Positions 41,881-52,300 of a stretch of DNA of 64,000 nt are shown here, piece by piece. The stretch's first letter is position 1. Each line of letters opens with the position of its first letter. The position numbers were made by a program, and so were the translations under genes. The stretch comes from Fibrobacter sp. UWH4 (GTDB lineage Bacteria; Fibrobacterota; Fibrobacteria; Fibrobacterales; Fibrobacteraceae), in assembly GCF_900142475.1 (NCBI RefSeq), contig NZ_FRAY01000008.1:52779-116778 (forward strand). The letters run 5' to 3'. The notes beneath the pieces were generated by a model. It ran no database searches. It was not told the origin of the DNA and saw only the letters and a program-made list of their open reading frames with translations.

Positions 41881-41904
41881 AAAACGAAAGCGGCATTGCT
41901 TTCG
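41881..41904 (-). terminator. Terminator-like hairpin directly upstream of the 47-aa gene
   Basis: On the minus strand, CGAAAGC-AATGCC-GCTTTCG is followed by TTTT, ending 15 bases before the ATG at 41865. Position and form match the hairpin at 11806-11835. Confidence 0.6.
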
Positions 41905-42059
41905 TGCAACAATCTTTTGCGAAGATTTATTGCGAAAAGAAAGATAGATTCAAATTCTTAAAAAAGAACGATTTGCAGAAAAATCCCAAAGCACCATTTT
42001 TTCAAGTTAAAAAATGGAGAAACCTTTTCATCAAGATTCAAAAAGTAGGTGCAAAATTT

Positions 42060-43565
42060 TCAAGTTGTCGAATTTGTTCGGTCAGTCTTGCCATTCGTCC
42101 AAGAATTAGACAGTTCTTGAATAGCAATTACAAGCAGAACAACTACAAGAATATTCAGCAGTTCCTTTAAGAATTCTGCATCGATGTCGTTCATGGCAAT
42201 CAGAAATAGATTTTTTTCATGATTCATGCCTTGTGATATGATAAGATTTGTTTCAAACCCCATAAGGGCAAAATTCTTAAACAAATCCTCAAGAATACTA
42301 AAATCATCTTTACCACATTTTTTGAACAATTCTAAGACAGAAATCACTACAATAAGAGTGTTAAATTTCTTTGGTTCTTTTGCAGCCCATTTTTTTATGT
42401 GTTTGTTAGAAAAATCAAATTTATTTAAAAGAGTATTTTTGCTTCGATACGAGGCCGCTGCTTCTAAAAACTCACGACTCGGATTACTTTCATATGCTTC
42501 GTCAATCTCATTCTCTTTACATTGTTTTTCAATTTTTTCCCACTCTTTGTCGCTGCAAACTGTCGCGCAAACCTCAAATATGGAAATCTTTTTATCGCCC
42601 CACTCTAACTGTTTCTGCTTTCTCTTTTTTTCAACAATTTCGTCAAGGTGAATCTGTTTGATTTTCTTTATTGCTTCGGGATTTGATGTGTTGTAAATCT
42701 GCTTGAAGGCTTTATCTGTAAAGCCTCGATCCCCATTAAAGAAATTGAGCGTATAAGGATGTACTAGATAAAAACGGCCAAGGAGCCAAATGTTGTTTAG
42801 GGGCTTTTTCAAAGCCGTTTGGACGGTTTTTCCCTCTATGCTTGAAATGCACGCCTTTTTCCAAAACATGCACATCTCATTTAATGTCAAGTATTCGGGG
42901 GAAAAGAAAAATAAATATTTGTCAAAGAATTCGATATTTTCAGGGGAGAGCGTTTTTAGTGCGTTGCGCATTTCGTTTGGAACTTTTTGTGCTTCTTTGC
43001 AATCGCAATCAATAAGAGGTTCTTTTTCAGAAAGTACGAATAAAAAATTCTTTAGCTGGTTTATATGGGTGTAATCATCTCGACTTTTGAATAGATGCCA
43101 AAGTCTTGCGACGCTCCAGGCAAATTTGAAAATGTTTGCATATACAACATACTCTGGCTTAGTCCATTGTTCTTTCCCCGGCTTTGGAAACCATTCAATA
43201 TCTTCTGTTTTAATTTGACTTCTCGGGAAATCAGATTGGAAAGATTCGATGAACTTTCGCATACTTTCACCGACTAAGCCAAGGTCGTTTAGATGAAACT
43301 TCAGATCTTTTAGATATTCATTCGCCTCTTTTTCTTTGTCTAGTTCTATACCCTTGTTTTCGTTGCTGCTGAAAAACTTAAAAGCGTATAAAAAGGCGTT
43401 TTGGGCACTTGGCTTCCGTTGAACGCGATTTAACCAATACTTTAGAAAAGAATGGTATTTCTTTATGTCCGCGCCAATATCATCACAAGCGACAATCATT
43501 GATTCCATGAAGTCACGACTGTCACGATCTAGTAGTGGATGGGCTGGATATGTTACCTCGTTCAT
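42060..43565 (-). CDS. Large unknown protein, copy 2 of the two-copy family
   Basis: Start set at ATG 43565 (MNEVTYPAHPLLDRD); a longer frame to 43742 runs through GC-rich repeat DNA. TATATT lies about ten bases upstream as a possible -10, though no clear ribosome binding site is seen. About 501 residues. Blocks shared with the 9823-11715 protein: HSFLKYWLNRVQ, EWFPKPGKEQWTK, YANIFKFAWS, IEFFDKYLFFFSPEYLTLNE and LLGRFYLVHPYTL. Unlike copy 1 it ends with a hydrophobic segment (LLNILVVVLLVIAIQE), possibly a membrane anchor. Function unknown. Confidence 0.68.
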   Translation of the reverse strand: MNEVTYPAHPLLDRDSRDFMESMIVACDDIGADIKKYHSFLKYWLNRVQRKPSAQNAFLYAFKFFSSNENKGIELDKEKEANEYLKDLKFHLNDLGLVGESMRKFIESFQSDFPRSQIKTEDIEWFPKPGKEQWTKPEYVVYANIFKFAWSVARLWHLFKSRDDYTHINQLKNFLFVLSEKEPLIDCDCKEAQKVPNEMRNALKTLSPENIEFFDKYLFFFSPEYLTLNEMCMFWKKACISSIEGKTVQTALKKPLNNIWLLGRFYLVHPYTLNFFNGDRGFTDKAFKQIYNTSNPEAIKKIKQIHLDEIVEKKRKQKQLEWGDKKISIFEVCATVCSDKEWEKIEKQCKENEIDEAYESNPSREFLEAAASYRSKNTLLNKFDFSNKHIKKWAAKEPKKFNTLIVVISVLELFKKCGKDDFSILEDLFKNFALMGFETNLIISQGMNHEKNLFLIAMNDIDAEFLKELLNILVVVLLVIAIQELSNSWTNGKTDRTNSTT

Positions 43566-43820
43566 GGCTTTCAATATACCTAAATTGCACGATAATGAAC
43601 ATGCTGCATCGGTAATGGAGGTACAAATTGCGATTTTCATCGTCGCCGACTGTATTTTAACACAAACCCAGCGAGGACTTATGACGACCCTGGGCGGGGG
43701 AAGGATCCCCCTTGCTCCTGCTACGCCGTCATGGCGGGCCACGACCCGCCATCTAGCCGTATCATCCGCTACGCCTCGCCTAGGGGCTCCGCCCCTAAAA
43801 CCCCGGAACCGCGTGCAGAA

Positions 43821-44204
43821 TTACTTTTCCAAAGCCTTCACGACATCCACATCTGCGGGCAACCAGTTTACAGAATGAAGTTCTGGCAAGCTTAGCCATT
43901 TTGCTGCTTCATGTTCCAAAAGCTCCGGCGCCTTGCCACCCACAATCGTGCAGAAAAAGCAATGCATGGTCAAATGAAATGTCGGATAATCGTAATCAAC
44001 CGTGCATAGAAAATCACCGACAGAAACATTGATAGCGAGTTCTTCTTTCAGTTCACGAGCTAGAGCCTGTTGCGGTGTTTCGCCAGGTTCCATCTTGCCG
44101 CCGGGAAATTCCCAGCCGTCTTTGAAATCACCGTAACCACGCTGAGTTGCGAAAATCTTATCACCATCTTTGATGATGCCTGCTACAACTTCGATACGCT
44201 TCAT
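43821..44204 (-). CDS. NUDIX hydrolase, MutT-like
   Basis: A 127-residue protein. The complete Nudix box is GGKMEPGETPQQALARELKE followed by EL, in the 8-oxo-dGTP/MutT style (VVAGIIKDGDKIFATQRGYG at the start; WLSLPELHSVNWLPADVDVV near the end). It begins one base after the stop of the large helicase gene, so it is in the same operon. A NUDIX gene directly beside a PLD-helicase gene may mean the substrate is a nucleotide made or used by that system, not housekeeping 8-oxo-dGTP (inference). Confidence 0.93.
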   Translation of the reverse strand: MKRIEVVAGIIKDGDKIFATQRGYGDFKDGWEFPGGKMEPGETPQQALARELKEELAINVSVGDFLCTVDYDYPTFHLTMHCFFCTIVGGKAPELLEHEAAKWLSLPELHSVNWLPADVDVVKALEK

Positions 44205-44205
44205 T

Positions 44206-47085
44206 TTATCCTACCAAGTATTCATAAATGTCCTGTCGTACAGGAGTTTCAAGATTATAAGTTATTTCAACAGCCGTTTTTGTTGTTTCGGGCATAACAA
44301 AATCCATTGTTGAGCCTGTCGCATGTAAACGTCCTAAATAGTAAAATTCTTTAGAAGTATGGTCATCTTTATTCTTTCGAACAAATAAATCCATTTTGAT
44401 GCCTCGTTGGTCAGCTTCAATGGCTGCTTTTACATCTTCTGATTTCGACGTTCTTCCCGATTTTGATATCGCTATAAGTGTTCCTTCGTTTACAAACCGA
44501 TCTTCATATCGTGTTGTTGCGCTTATATTGTCGTTTTTCTCATAATTAATGAAAACAGGGTACGTCTGCGTGTTCTTATCATATTTATAACCACCAATAT
44601 TCAGTGAGACTTCGCTCTTTTCCCAATCCAAAAGACGACACACATCTTCGTAAGTGTATTTTTCGTAAAGGCAGAATGAAGTGTCCTTGTAGCGATGACC
44701 AAAATATTTTTTGTTGCGGAATAGACCGAACTTTACGACTTCCGTCATTTGTCGCCGGAACTCATTATTGTCAAGTAGATCATTGAACTTTGAGGAAATG
44801 CAAAAGTCGTTTCCATCTTTTTCAATGAATGTAACGTCAGCAAAAGTATCTTTAGCGGCCCCCGACGCAAATTGACCGGTTAAAATGTTTTCAACATTCT
44901 TTCGAGTTTTTTCGTTGACGCTAATGCTGAAATCATTTTGCATTTTACTCATCACTCGGGACATGACATTTCTGTTATTTCCACCTAATAGTTCGTCAAG
45001 AATCAGAAGCTCGTGCAATCGCTTGCCATTTGCAAATTTCATTGAGACATATTCCAGATACTTTTCTTCAATGGTACTGAAATCAACTTTGTATTCGTCC
45101 TTCTCGACTTTCTTCAGAAATTTATGATACGAACCTAAAGATGCATTTTCAAAAATACGCATGGCGTCAATTTCACCATATTCTTCGTAATCCATCAAGT
45201 TAGGAATTCTGCCCAATTTGTATTTCAAGTTCTTGTAGCATTCCTTAATTAATTTCATCTCGCTGAAGTTAGCCGAGTCAATGGATTCATAAATTCGCTT
45301 GCGGGCAATTTCATCAAAATGTATTGTGGAGGCACCCTCTAATGCTTTGACTTCCTGACGGACATAACGTCGGATATTATCCTTGTTATATGTCCTGTCT
45401 CCTGACAAAGCGATGGGAATCATGTAGTTGTTACTATAGTTTCCTATAAAATCAAGAATCATCACAAATTCTTTGTTTTCTGCCTTACGGAGACCTCGCC
45501 CCAGCTGCTGCACAAATATAATGGGAGATTCTGTAGGTCGAAGCATCAAAATCTGGTTTACTTGCGGAATGTCAATACCTTCGTTGAAAATATCCACCGT
45601 AAAGATGTAATCTAAACCACCATCCCATTCATCTTGCTCAAGTTGCTTGACACAATTATCTCTTGTATCTTGGGAATCTGCTCCAGATAATGCGATTGTT
45701 CTATACCCACATTCATTGAATTTTTTTGAGAGTTCTTTTGATTCTTCAAGGGTGCTGCAGAAAGCAAGTCCTTTTACACGATTTCCACTATGGTCAAAAT
45801 ATTCTGCTTTCTTGATAATGAAATCAACACGTTCATCGCATACAAGCCTTGCAAAATCTCGTTTATCTTTTTCCTCACCATCAACAAAGATATCCGTAAT
45901 GCCATAATAATGAAATGGGCAAAGAAGGTTCAGCCGCATGGCTTCCTGCAAGCGTATTTCATGCGCAATGTTGTGGTCAAATGCTGAGTATACATCGAAT
46001 TTATCAGTACGGTCAGGTGATGCAGTCATGCCAATCCATAAATCAGGATTGAAATATGCCATCATATTCTGATAACTCTCTGCACCTACGCGGTGGGCTT
46101 CATCTACAACGATCACTTGAAACTCTTGTTTTGCAAAATCCTCAAAATGCGTTGCCATCGTTTGCATGGTTGCGAAAATGAAATCACGATCAATTTCATG
46201 AGATGTGCCTGAATATAAACCAAATGTTTTTGTATCACCAAACACATTTTTGAATGACTCGATCGCCTTGCGAAGGATTTGCTCTCGATGAACCAGAAAT
46301 AAAGCTCGCTTGGGGTTAATTTCTCTTAAAGCGAATGCCGCTGCATAAGTTTTGCCAGTTCCCGTTGCAGAAATCAATAGGGCGCGATGCTCGCCCATAG
46401 CGCGGATTTCGTTCAACTTTCGAACGAATTCTATCTGCATAGAATTAGGTTCCAGCAGAATTTGATCAAATGAGAATTTTTTAGAATCACGAATTACTGC
46501 ATCTTTTTCAAGTGCAATTTTTTGCTGTTGCAATTCTCTTGCAATACGTTTCTGCTCAATATAGATTTGTGTATACTCGTCAAGAATTTCTTCTGTAATT
46601 GGGAATGCGTTGGAGCTATTCCACAAGGATTCAAAATCTTCGATAACGCTTTTGTATAGCGAGGCATCATCTTCAACTGAAAAACAAGTATTCCATTCCT
46701 TATTGACTGCGAGAGCGTTTCCTGTAAGGTTTGAACTTCCTATGGTGATGCTTATGACTTTTTCTTTAAAGAAAAGATATCCTTTAGTATGAAACCCTTT
46801 TATGTTTTTGTCGCATCGGAAAAGTTTTACTTCAATATTTCTGTATTTACTGAGAGATCTGAGAGCTCCCGGTTCTGTAAAAGTAAGATAGTCCGTTGTT
46901 AGGATTTTTCCCGGAATACCACGATTCTCCAGTTCAAGCAAAGTCTGTTTTAATGAGGCGAGCCCACTTTTGGATATAAACGCTACACTGATTATAAACC
47001 GCTCACATTTAGACAATTCTTTTTCAAGAAACGCCTGCATGGTATTTCCGGGAGCATTAGAGATAAAGAAAATGTTATCTTCCAT
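44206..47085 (-). CDS. PLD nuclease - superfamily II helicase - DUF3427 protein
   Basis: Start at ATG 47085. About 959 residues. The N-terminal PLD-type nuclease domain has HTKGYLFF (HxK) and ITIGSSNLTGNAL. The helicase has Walker A LLISATGTGKTYAA, DEAH box VIVVDEAHRVGAES and motif III GMTASPDRTD, with a C-terminal RecA lobe ending in QQLGRGLRK (motif VI). The DUF3427-type C-terminus spans roughly 600-959 and ends with the VFINYEKND and YYLGRLHATG region. This architecture occurs in defence islands and acts on DNA. It is preceded by an XRE regulator and followed by NUDIX. AT-rich. Confidence 0.9.
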   Translation of the reverse strand: MEDNIFFISNAPGNTMQAFLEKELSKCERFIISVAFISKSGLASLKQTLLELENRGIPGKILTTDYLTFTEPGALRSLSKYRNIEVKLFRCDKNIKGFHTKGYLFFKEKVISITIGSSNLTGNALAVNKEWNTCFSVEDDASLYKSVIEDFESLWNSSNAFPITEEILDEYTQIYIEQKRIARELQQQKIALEKDAVIRDSKKFSFDQILLEPNSMQIEFVRKLNEIRAMGEHRALLISATGTGKTYAAAFALREINPKRALFLVHREQILRKAIESFKNVFGDTKTFGLYSGTSHEIDRDFIFATMQTMATHFEDFAKQEFQVIVVDEAHRVGAESYQNMMAYFNPDLWIGMTASPDRTDKFDVYSAFDHNIAHEIRLQEAMRLNLLCPFHYYGITDIFVDGEEKDKRDFARLVCDERVDFIIKKAEYFDHSGNRVKGLAFCSTLEESKELSKKFNECGYRTIALSGADSQDTRDNCVKQLEQDEWDGGLDYIFTVDIFNEGIDIPQVNQILMLRPTESPIIFVQQLGRGLRKAENKEFVMILDFIGNYSNNYMIPIALSGDRTYNKDNIRRYVRQEVKALEGASTIHFDEIARKRIYESIDSANFSEMKLIKECYKNLKYKLGRIPNLMDYEEYGEIDAMRIFENASLGSYHKFLKKVEKDEYKVDFSTIEEKYLEYVSMKFANGKRLHELLILDELLGGNNRNVMSRVMSKMQNDFSISVNEKTRKNVENILTGQFASGAAKDTFADVTFIEKDGNDFCISSKFNDLLDNNEFRRQMTEVVKFGLFRNKKYFGHRYKDTSFCLYEKYTYEDVCRLLDWEKSEVSLNIGGYKYDKNTQTYPVFINYEKNDNISATTRYEDRFVNEGTLIAISKSGRTSKSEDVKAAIEADQRGIKMDLFVRKNKDDHTSKEFYYLGRLHATGSTMDFVMPETTKTAVEITYNLETPVRQDIYEYLVG

Positions 47086-47109
47086 GACGCTTTTCAAATT
47101 TAATGGTTT

Positions 47110-47607
47110 TTATCTTATAATCTCGTTCAAAATTATCGGCTTTTTCTCACCCATATACGGCAGCGCTCCGATGGTGTTGTAATCGACGAATTCTGCGGCT
47201 TCTTCATATGTCATCCCTTCGTTTAAAGCGAGGTGTTGGAGCATTTTTGGGTACGAATAGATGACGCGACCATCTTCACTTACGCCAACGATTGCCGAAA
47301 GATAATCGGGGCTTTCGAGGACAACTGCGTCTTCATACCCGAGCTCGCAGAGGTAATCCTTGAGCGAATCAATGGTGAGAGGAGGCTCGTCTGCCTGTTC
47401 GATTTTCTTGACAAATTCACTGGGGCTTATTTCAAAAAACTCGGCGAGTTTCTCGATTATCTCAAGTGAGACGTTCCGGCGTCCGTTCTCGATGTCGCTC
47501 ATGTAGCGCCGGCCGATGCCGGTTTCAAGTGCCAGTTTTTCTTGCGAGACGCCTTTCTGCGCGCGCAACGCCCGGATTGCCTTGCCGATATTGCATTGAA
47601 GAGACAT
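47110..47607 (-). CDS. XRE-family regulator with C-terminal sensor-like domain
   Basis: Start at ATG 47607. About 165 residues. The XRE HTH reads GKAIRALRAQKGVSQEKLAL then ETGIGRRYMSDIENGRRNVS. The C-terminal 80 residues (LSAIVGVSEDGRVIYSYPKM then EGMTYEEAAEFVDYNTIGAL) recur in small bacterial proteins of unknown function. The stop lies 24 bp before the helicase start, so it probably controls the helicase-NUDIX operon and itself. Confidence 0.85.
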   Translation of the reverse strand: MSLQCNIGKAIRALRAQKGVSQEKLALETGIGRRYMSDIENGRRNVSLEIIEKLAEFFEISPSEFVKKIEQADEPPLTIDSLKDYLCELGYEDAVVLESPDYLSAIVGVSEDGRVIYSYPKMLQHLALNEGMTYEEAAEFVDYNTIGALPYMGEKKPIILNEIIR

Positions 47608-47620
47608 GGATAAACGCCTT

Positions 47621-47635
47621 GGAGATGTTCTCTCC
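47621..47635. promoter_or_regulatory. Inverted repeat, possible operator of the XRE regulator
   Basis: GGAGATGTTCTCTCC has 5-bp arms (GGAGA/TCTCC) and sits 14 bp upstream of the regulator start codon, the usual place for an autoregulatory site. Confidence 0.5.
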
Positions 47636-47899
47636 AAACATATAAAACGCGCTGTTTTTTACCACGCCATATAGTGCACGAGAATGTTTACCATCAAATA
47701 ATTCCTTGTAACTGACGCAATAGTCCAAAATGTGTATAAAAAACGGGCTTTTTTATACATATGGGATAGGATATGTCTAAAAAATCGAAAAAATTAGACA
47801 TACGGCCACATCAAACTGCGCGTAGCAGCATCTTTTATAACACAAATGGTTGCATTTTGGTTTGTTTTTATGTATTTTTAGCAAAAAAGAGGTGAATGT

Positions 47900-48232
47900 A
47901 TGGCTCAGACGACTTTTAGTATCAGGATGGACAGCGACCTTAAAAAGGACTTTGACAAGCTGTGCGAGGATTTCGGGATGTCGATGAGCACCGCCATAAA
48001 TGTCTTTGCGCGGGCAGCCGTGCGCGAGCGCCGCATACCGTTCGATGTCGCCTCGGCCGATGCTCCGGCGTATGCCGCAGACAGGCGTGTGTTCTATAAC
48101 GCGAACCCGGTTGCGAGTCGCATGCTCCGGACCATGCAGCAACTTTCCGCCGATGCCGAAAAGGCCGGCTCCGCAGGCATGACGCTCGACGAGATAAACG
48201 CCGAGATCGCTGCAGCCAGGAGCGGGAAGTGA
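47900..48232 (+). CDS. RelB/DinJ-family antitoxin without an adjacent toxin
   Basis: A 110-residue protein. The ribbon-helix-helix is TTFSIRMDSDLKKDFDKLCE then DFGMSMSTAINVFARAAV, and the C-terminal helix is AGMTLDEINAEIAAARSGK, the same tail family as the antitoxin at 39039-39365. The next gene (BASS transporter) is convergent and starts 13 bp from its stop, so no partner toxin is present. It may be a remnant or may act in trans. Confidence 0.85.
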   Translation: MAQTTFSIRMDSDLKKDFDKLCEDFGMSMSTAINVFARAAVRERRIPFDVASADAPAYAADRRVFYNANPVASRMLRTMQQLSADAEKAGSAGMTLDEINAEIAAARSGK

Positions 48233-48244
48233 AGTTTTTCGCCC

Positions 48245-49156
48245 TTACGATTTCGGGGTGTCTTTCGGCTTGATTCGTGCGCTCAGGTAGCTGAGTACCA
48301 GGTTCTGCCACACTACGTAGCAGGTGGGCGCGAGTGCCACGACGGGGCCCGCGTACAGGGTAGCAATCCAGATGACGAGCGTGGTGTTCTTCTGGCCCAT
48401 GCTCTGCGCGCTTTCGATGGGGCGGCGGTTCCTTTCGACATACCAGCCGAGGGCGTAAAGGAGAATGCAGAGGATGAGCGAGATGCCCGCCATCATCGGG
48501 AGCTTGCCGCTGTTCCAGAGTTCCGTGAATCCCATTTCGCGGATGTCGTAGCTTGCCTTCGCCAGAATGACGAACACCGAGAAGGTCCACACGAACATGG
48601 TGTACTTCTGGTATTTGGCGGCGCGGTCGGCGAGTTCCGGGTAAAAGGCGCGCAGTCCGAGGGCGAAGGCGAGCGGGATGCTGATGATGGGCTGGATGGT
48701 GTTGAAGATCTTTATGGCGATTTCGCTGAGCTCCGCGTCGGTGCCGGTCAGGTAGCCAAAAACGAGCGGGATAGAGAAGCAGGCGATCAGGTTCCCGCTC
48801 AAAAAGATCTTGAGGGCGAGCGAGGCCGAGCCGCCGAGCATCTTGGCCATGGCGGGGGCGGCGTTTGCGGGCGGGCACAGCGCGATGATGGCGCCTCCCA
48901 AAAGTACTTCGCGCGGGAGGTCGAACAGTTTCACGATGCCTGCGATGGCGGCGACTAGAATCAGGCTCACTACCAGGGCGCGCACCTCGATTTTGAAGGT
49001 GTATCCGTGGGTCTGCGGCGGAATCTTGGTCACGAAGGTGAGGAACATCATGGTGCCGATCAGGAACGGCATCAGGGGCGAAAGTACGTGCGCCTGCGGG
49101 AGGAGTATTCCGAGCAGGATTGCAATCGGCATCAAAATGGCGCGCAAGTTCTTCAT
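48245..49156 (-). CDS. Bile acid:Na+ symporter (BASS/SBF)-family transporter
   Basis: Start at ATG 49156 (MKNLRAILMPIAILLGILLP). About 303 residues with nine to ten hydrophobic segments. GGAIIALCPPANAAPAMAKMLGGSASLALK is the family's conserved crossover segment. BASS proteins move organic anions with sodium; the substrate cannot be given. No convincing ribosome binding site is seen. Not part of an operon here. Confidence 0.8.
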   Translation of the reverse strand: MKNLRAILMPIAILLGILLPQAHVLSPLMPFLIGTMMFLTFVTKIPPQTHGYTFKIEVRALVVSLILVAAIAGIVKLFDLPREVLLGGAIIALCPPANAAPAMAKMLGGSASLALKIFLSGNLIACFSIPLVFGYLTGTDAELSEIAIKIFNTIQPIISIPLAFALGLRAFYPELADRAAKYQKYTMFVWTFSVFVILAKASYDIREMGFTELWNSGKLPMMAGISLILCILLYALGWYVERNRRPIESAQSMGQKNTTLVIWIATLYAGPVVALAPTCYVVWQNLVLSYLSARIKPKDTPKS

Positions 49157-49326
49157 AACGGGCCCAAATCTAGAAATTTGCGCTATTTGTAGCAAGATTG
49201 TGCAAATGGCCGTTTTATTGTGGCTTGTTCAACACTTTTCTGCCGTTTTTCTGTTTTTTTTAGCGATTTTAGTTAATAATTATATCTTTAGGTTGGAGTT
49301 GTTTGTTTTAAAGTAAAGGAGTTTTG

Positions 49327-52300
49327 ATGAAACTCATGGTTTGGGTGTATACTTTGATTTTGTTCTTGTGCGTGGCGGCGAACGCGACGCTTACGGTGCA
49401 TATCCAGTCGCCGTGGCGTAACGATGCGTCCAAGGACGGTTATTTTCTGCATATTTTGGGTGCTGCCGGCGGGAGCTACAATGCTTTTTACGGCGAAACT
49501 TCGCCGACGATCACGACGGCCGAGGGCGACGGCTGGTTCAGCTATACCTGGGACAAGAACGTCTCGGATTTCCAGGAATGGATGTCGTTTACGGTAAGCA
49601 TCTACCCGAATACGGCGGACCAGAACTTCAACAACAATAACGGGATCCAGTGGAAAGAGGCGGGCGAGTTCAAGATGGCCTCGCTGTTCGGTACCGATAC
49701 CGAGGTCTGGCTGTATACCGACCCTGCCGACAGGAGCTATACCAAGTCGTTCGTGGCGCCGGGTTCCAAGCTGGTGTGGTTCAAGAGTCCGTGGGGCAAC
49801 AAGGCGCTGCCGCAGATGATTTTGGGCGAAGATTCGGTGATGATGCGTTTTGCGCAGGATGACCCGAGCAAGTGCGGCTGGTTTTACGGGGCGGTGTCTC
49901 CTGCGATGCTTGCGCGTAACCCGCTGCAGTCCGTCCACTTTATCCGCCTGAATACGCCCTACATGTCGGTGCCGGCCCAGGGAGTGGTGGAGCTGGGCGA
50001 CTATTTCTCGGTGCTGGATACGGTTTTCGTGGACGGCACGGCGGGGGCGACGGTAGATTCCAAGATCGGCGCGCTGGGGGAATGTTTTGATTCGACGCGT
50101 ACCCTGCACGTGTACCACCCGTGGCGTACCAATACTTCGTTCAGGGATACCGCGGTCTATTTCACGGTCGGGAACAATATCGTCAACAACCCCGCACCGA
50201 TGGTGAAGGACGAATACCCTTACTGGTACCGTTACGACTTTGCGCCCGAGACGGTGAATTCTTCGAACTGGAATTCCACGATGGCGCAGTTCAACTTGTA
50301 CCGTTGCCAGAACGAATGGCCGCAGGTGACGTATTTTGCGGAAGGGGCGCGCCCGCTCGCTTCGGTGTTTTTCCCGACGGGTGTCTACGAGGCATGGCTG
50401 TTTACCAATAGCAGCGGCAAGTTCGACCTTTCGTTTACTCCGCTCGAACCGAAGGTGGTTCGCCTGATGAGCCCCTGGGACAACATGACTCCGATGATGA
50501 TCGTTCCCGACGATACGATTAAGATGGGGCCTTTCAGCAGCGATACCTGCGGATGGTACCAGGGGATTTCTTACAAGCATGTCGATTCCTGGGAGGTGTA
50601 CTTTAGGCAGGCATTCGGCTTCGAATATTATTCGAGGAACGGTCTAGATACTATCCCGGGCGAGCTGATCAACCTGGATTCCATTTTTGCGGAGACGGAT
50701 ACGGTGTGGATGACGACGGTTCCTTTCCGCGTTTCGTCGGTTTACCCCAAGGTGCTCGGGATTTGCCCCTCGATGAAGATTTCGGCGATGGTCGTCGACT
50801 GGGCGGGTGAATCTTTCGATGACAATATCGACGTGGATTTCGGCGGGATTTATAACGGCAACGACTACACCACGGTGACGTACCTTGATTCGCTGGGCAC
50901 GCTGGCTACGAATGCGAAGTGCGGAGGCCTTGTGAAGGGGATGGTGCAGGATACCCTGGTGAACGGGGCGCCTGCCCGCGTGGATTCGTCGGTGTATCCG
51001 TGGGGAATGTGCTCGGCGGCCCATGAAATCGAGAAGTGGTTTATTCCCGAAACGATCGTGGTGGACGGCAACGAGTACAAGAATTCCGTCTGTCGCGATA
51101 TCGACCTGACCATGGACGAGGAAGGTTTCTGGCTGGCCGACATTTCGCAGCCGCTGGATGGTACCTGCGGCGATTCCCTGCATCCGGGTTTCTATCCGAT
51201 TGACGATTTCGAGTATCTCTATACGGCGGATTCTTCGAGCAAGATTCCGAACCCGAAGAACGACAAGTACAAGGAACATCAGGGCTGCAAGCACAACTAC
51301 AGCTACGCCATGAAGGTGACGGCGGAGTTCAAGTACGTGAAGGGGCAGTATTTCGAGTTCCGCGGCGATGACGACGTGTGGGTGTATATCAACAACCGCC
51401 TGGTGGTGGATATCGGCGGTTGCCACAACCCCGAAGAAGGGGCCGTGAACCTGGATACCATCGGCAAGAACGATCCGAGCCTGAAGTTGGTCGAGGGTGA
51501 AACTTATCCGTTCCACATTTTCTATTCCGAACGCAACGCGACGGGTGCGAACTTCAAGATGCGCACCTCTATCAACTTGCAGACGCAGAGGACTTATTTC
51601 TCGAAGCAGAAGGAAAGTACGGACGGTTCCGTCGAGTACGAGTTCCACCAGCTGCTGGTCGACAAGTCCATCAGTTGCGACGTGTCCAGCGTGCAGAGCG
51701 CCCGCGACCAGCTGGCTCCTTCCCTGTTTATCCTGAAGGGCGGAAGCCTCCCTGCCGACGGCGTGACGCTTGAGTCGGGGCCGAATTACGGCGGCATTTT
51801 CATCAGCGAGAATATGGCGAGTTTCAAGGTCGACACTTCTGCCTTCGTGAATTCGCGCAAGCTGAGTCCGGGTAAGTACGCCCTGTATTGCTTCTTGCAG
51901 TCGGACCCCAGCCAGTACCAGGTGGTGACTTTCACGGTGCCCGAGTATCCGCTTCCGGATATCGCCTTCGTGGACGTGTTCCATGTGACGGATTCCGCTT
52001 TCTTCGATCCTGCGGGTTACACGCTCCGTGGCGACCTGCTGGGAAGCGACGGCGGAAAGAACGATACGCTCCTTGCGCACGTGACTTATCCCGATACGGT
52101 GCCCATCAAGGTGGCGCTCCTGTTCGGGACGACTGTCTGCGGCGAGATGGAATCGGGTGCCGACGTGAACTGCGTGCAGGAACTGAACCTGAACACGAGA
52201 TTCCCGCTGAGCTTCTTGGACAAGGACAACCAGCGCGTAACGACGATTTCGACGGATTCGCTGGGTTATGCGAGTTTCTACGTGGTGGGTGATTCCGCCA

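Noticed and set aside
47777..48142. 121-residue minus-strand frame
   Set aside because: It lies opposite the recognisable DinJ antitoxin gene and has no family features.
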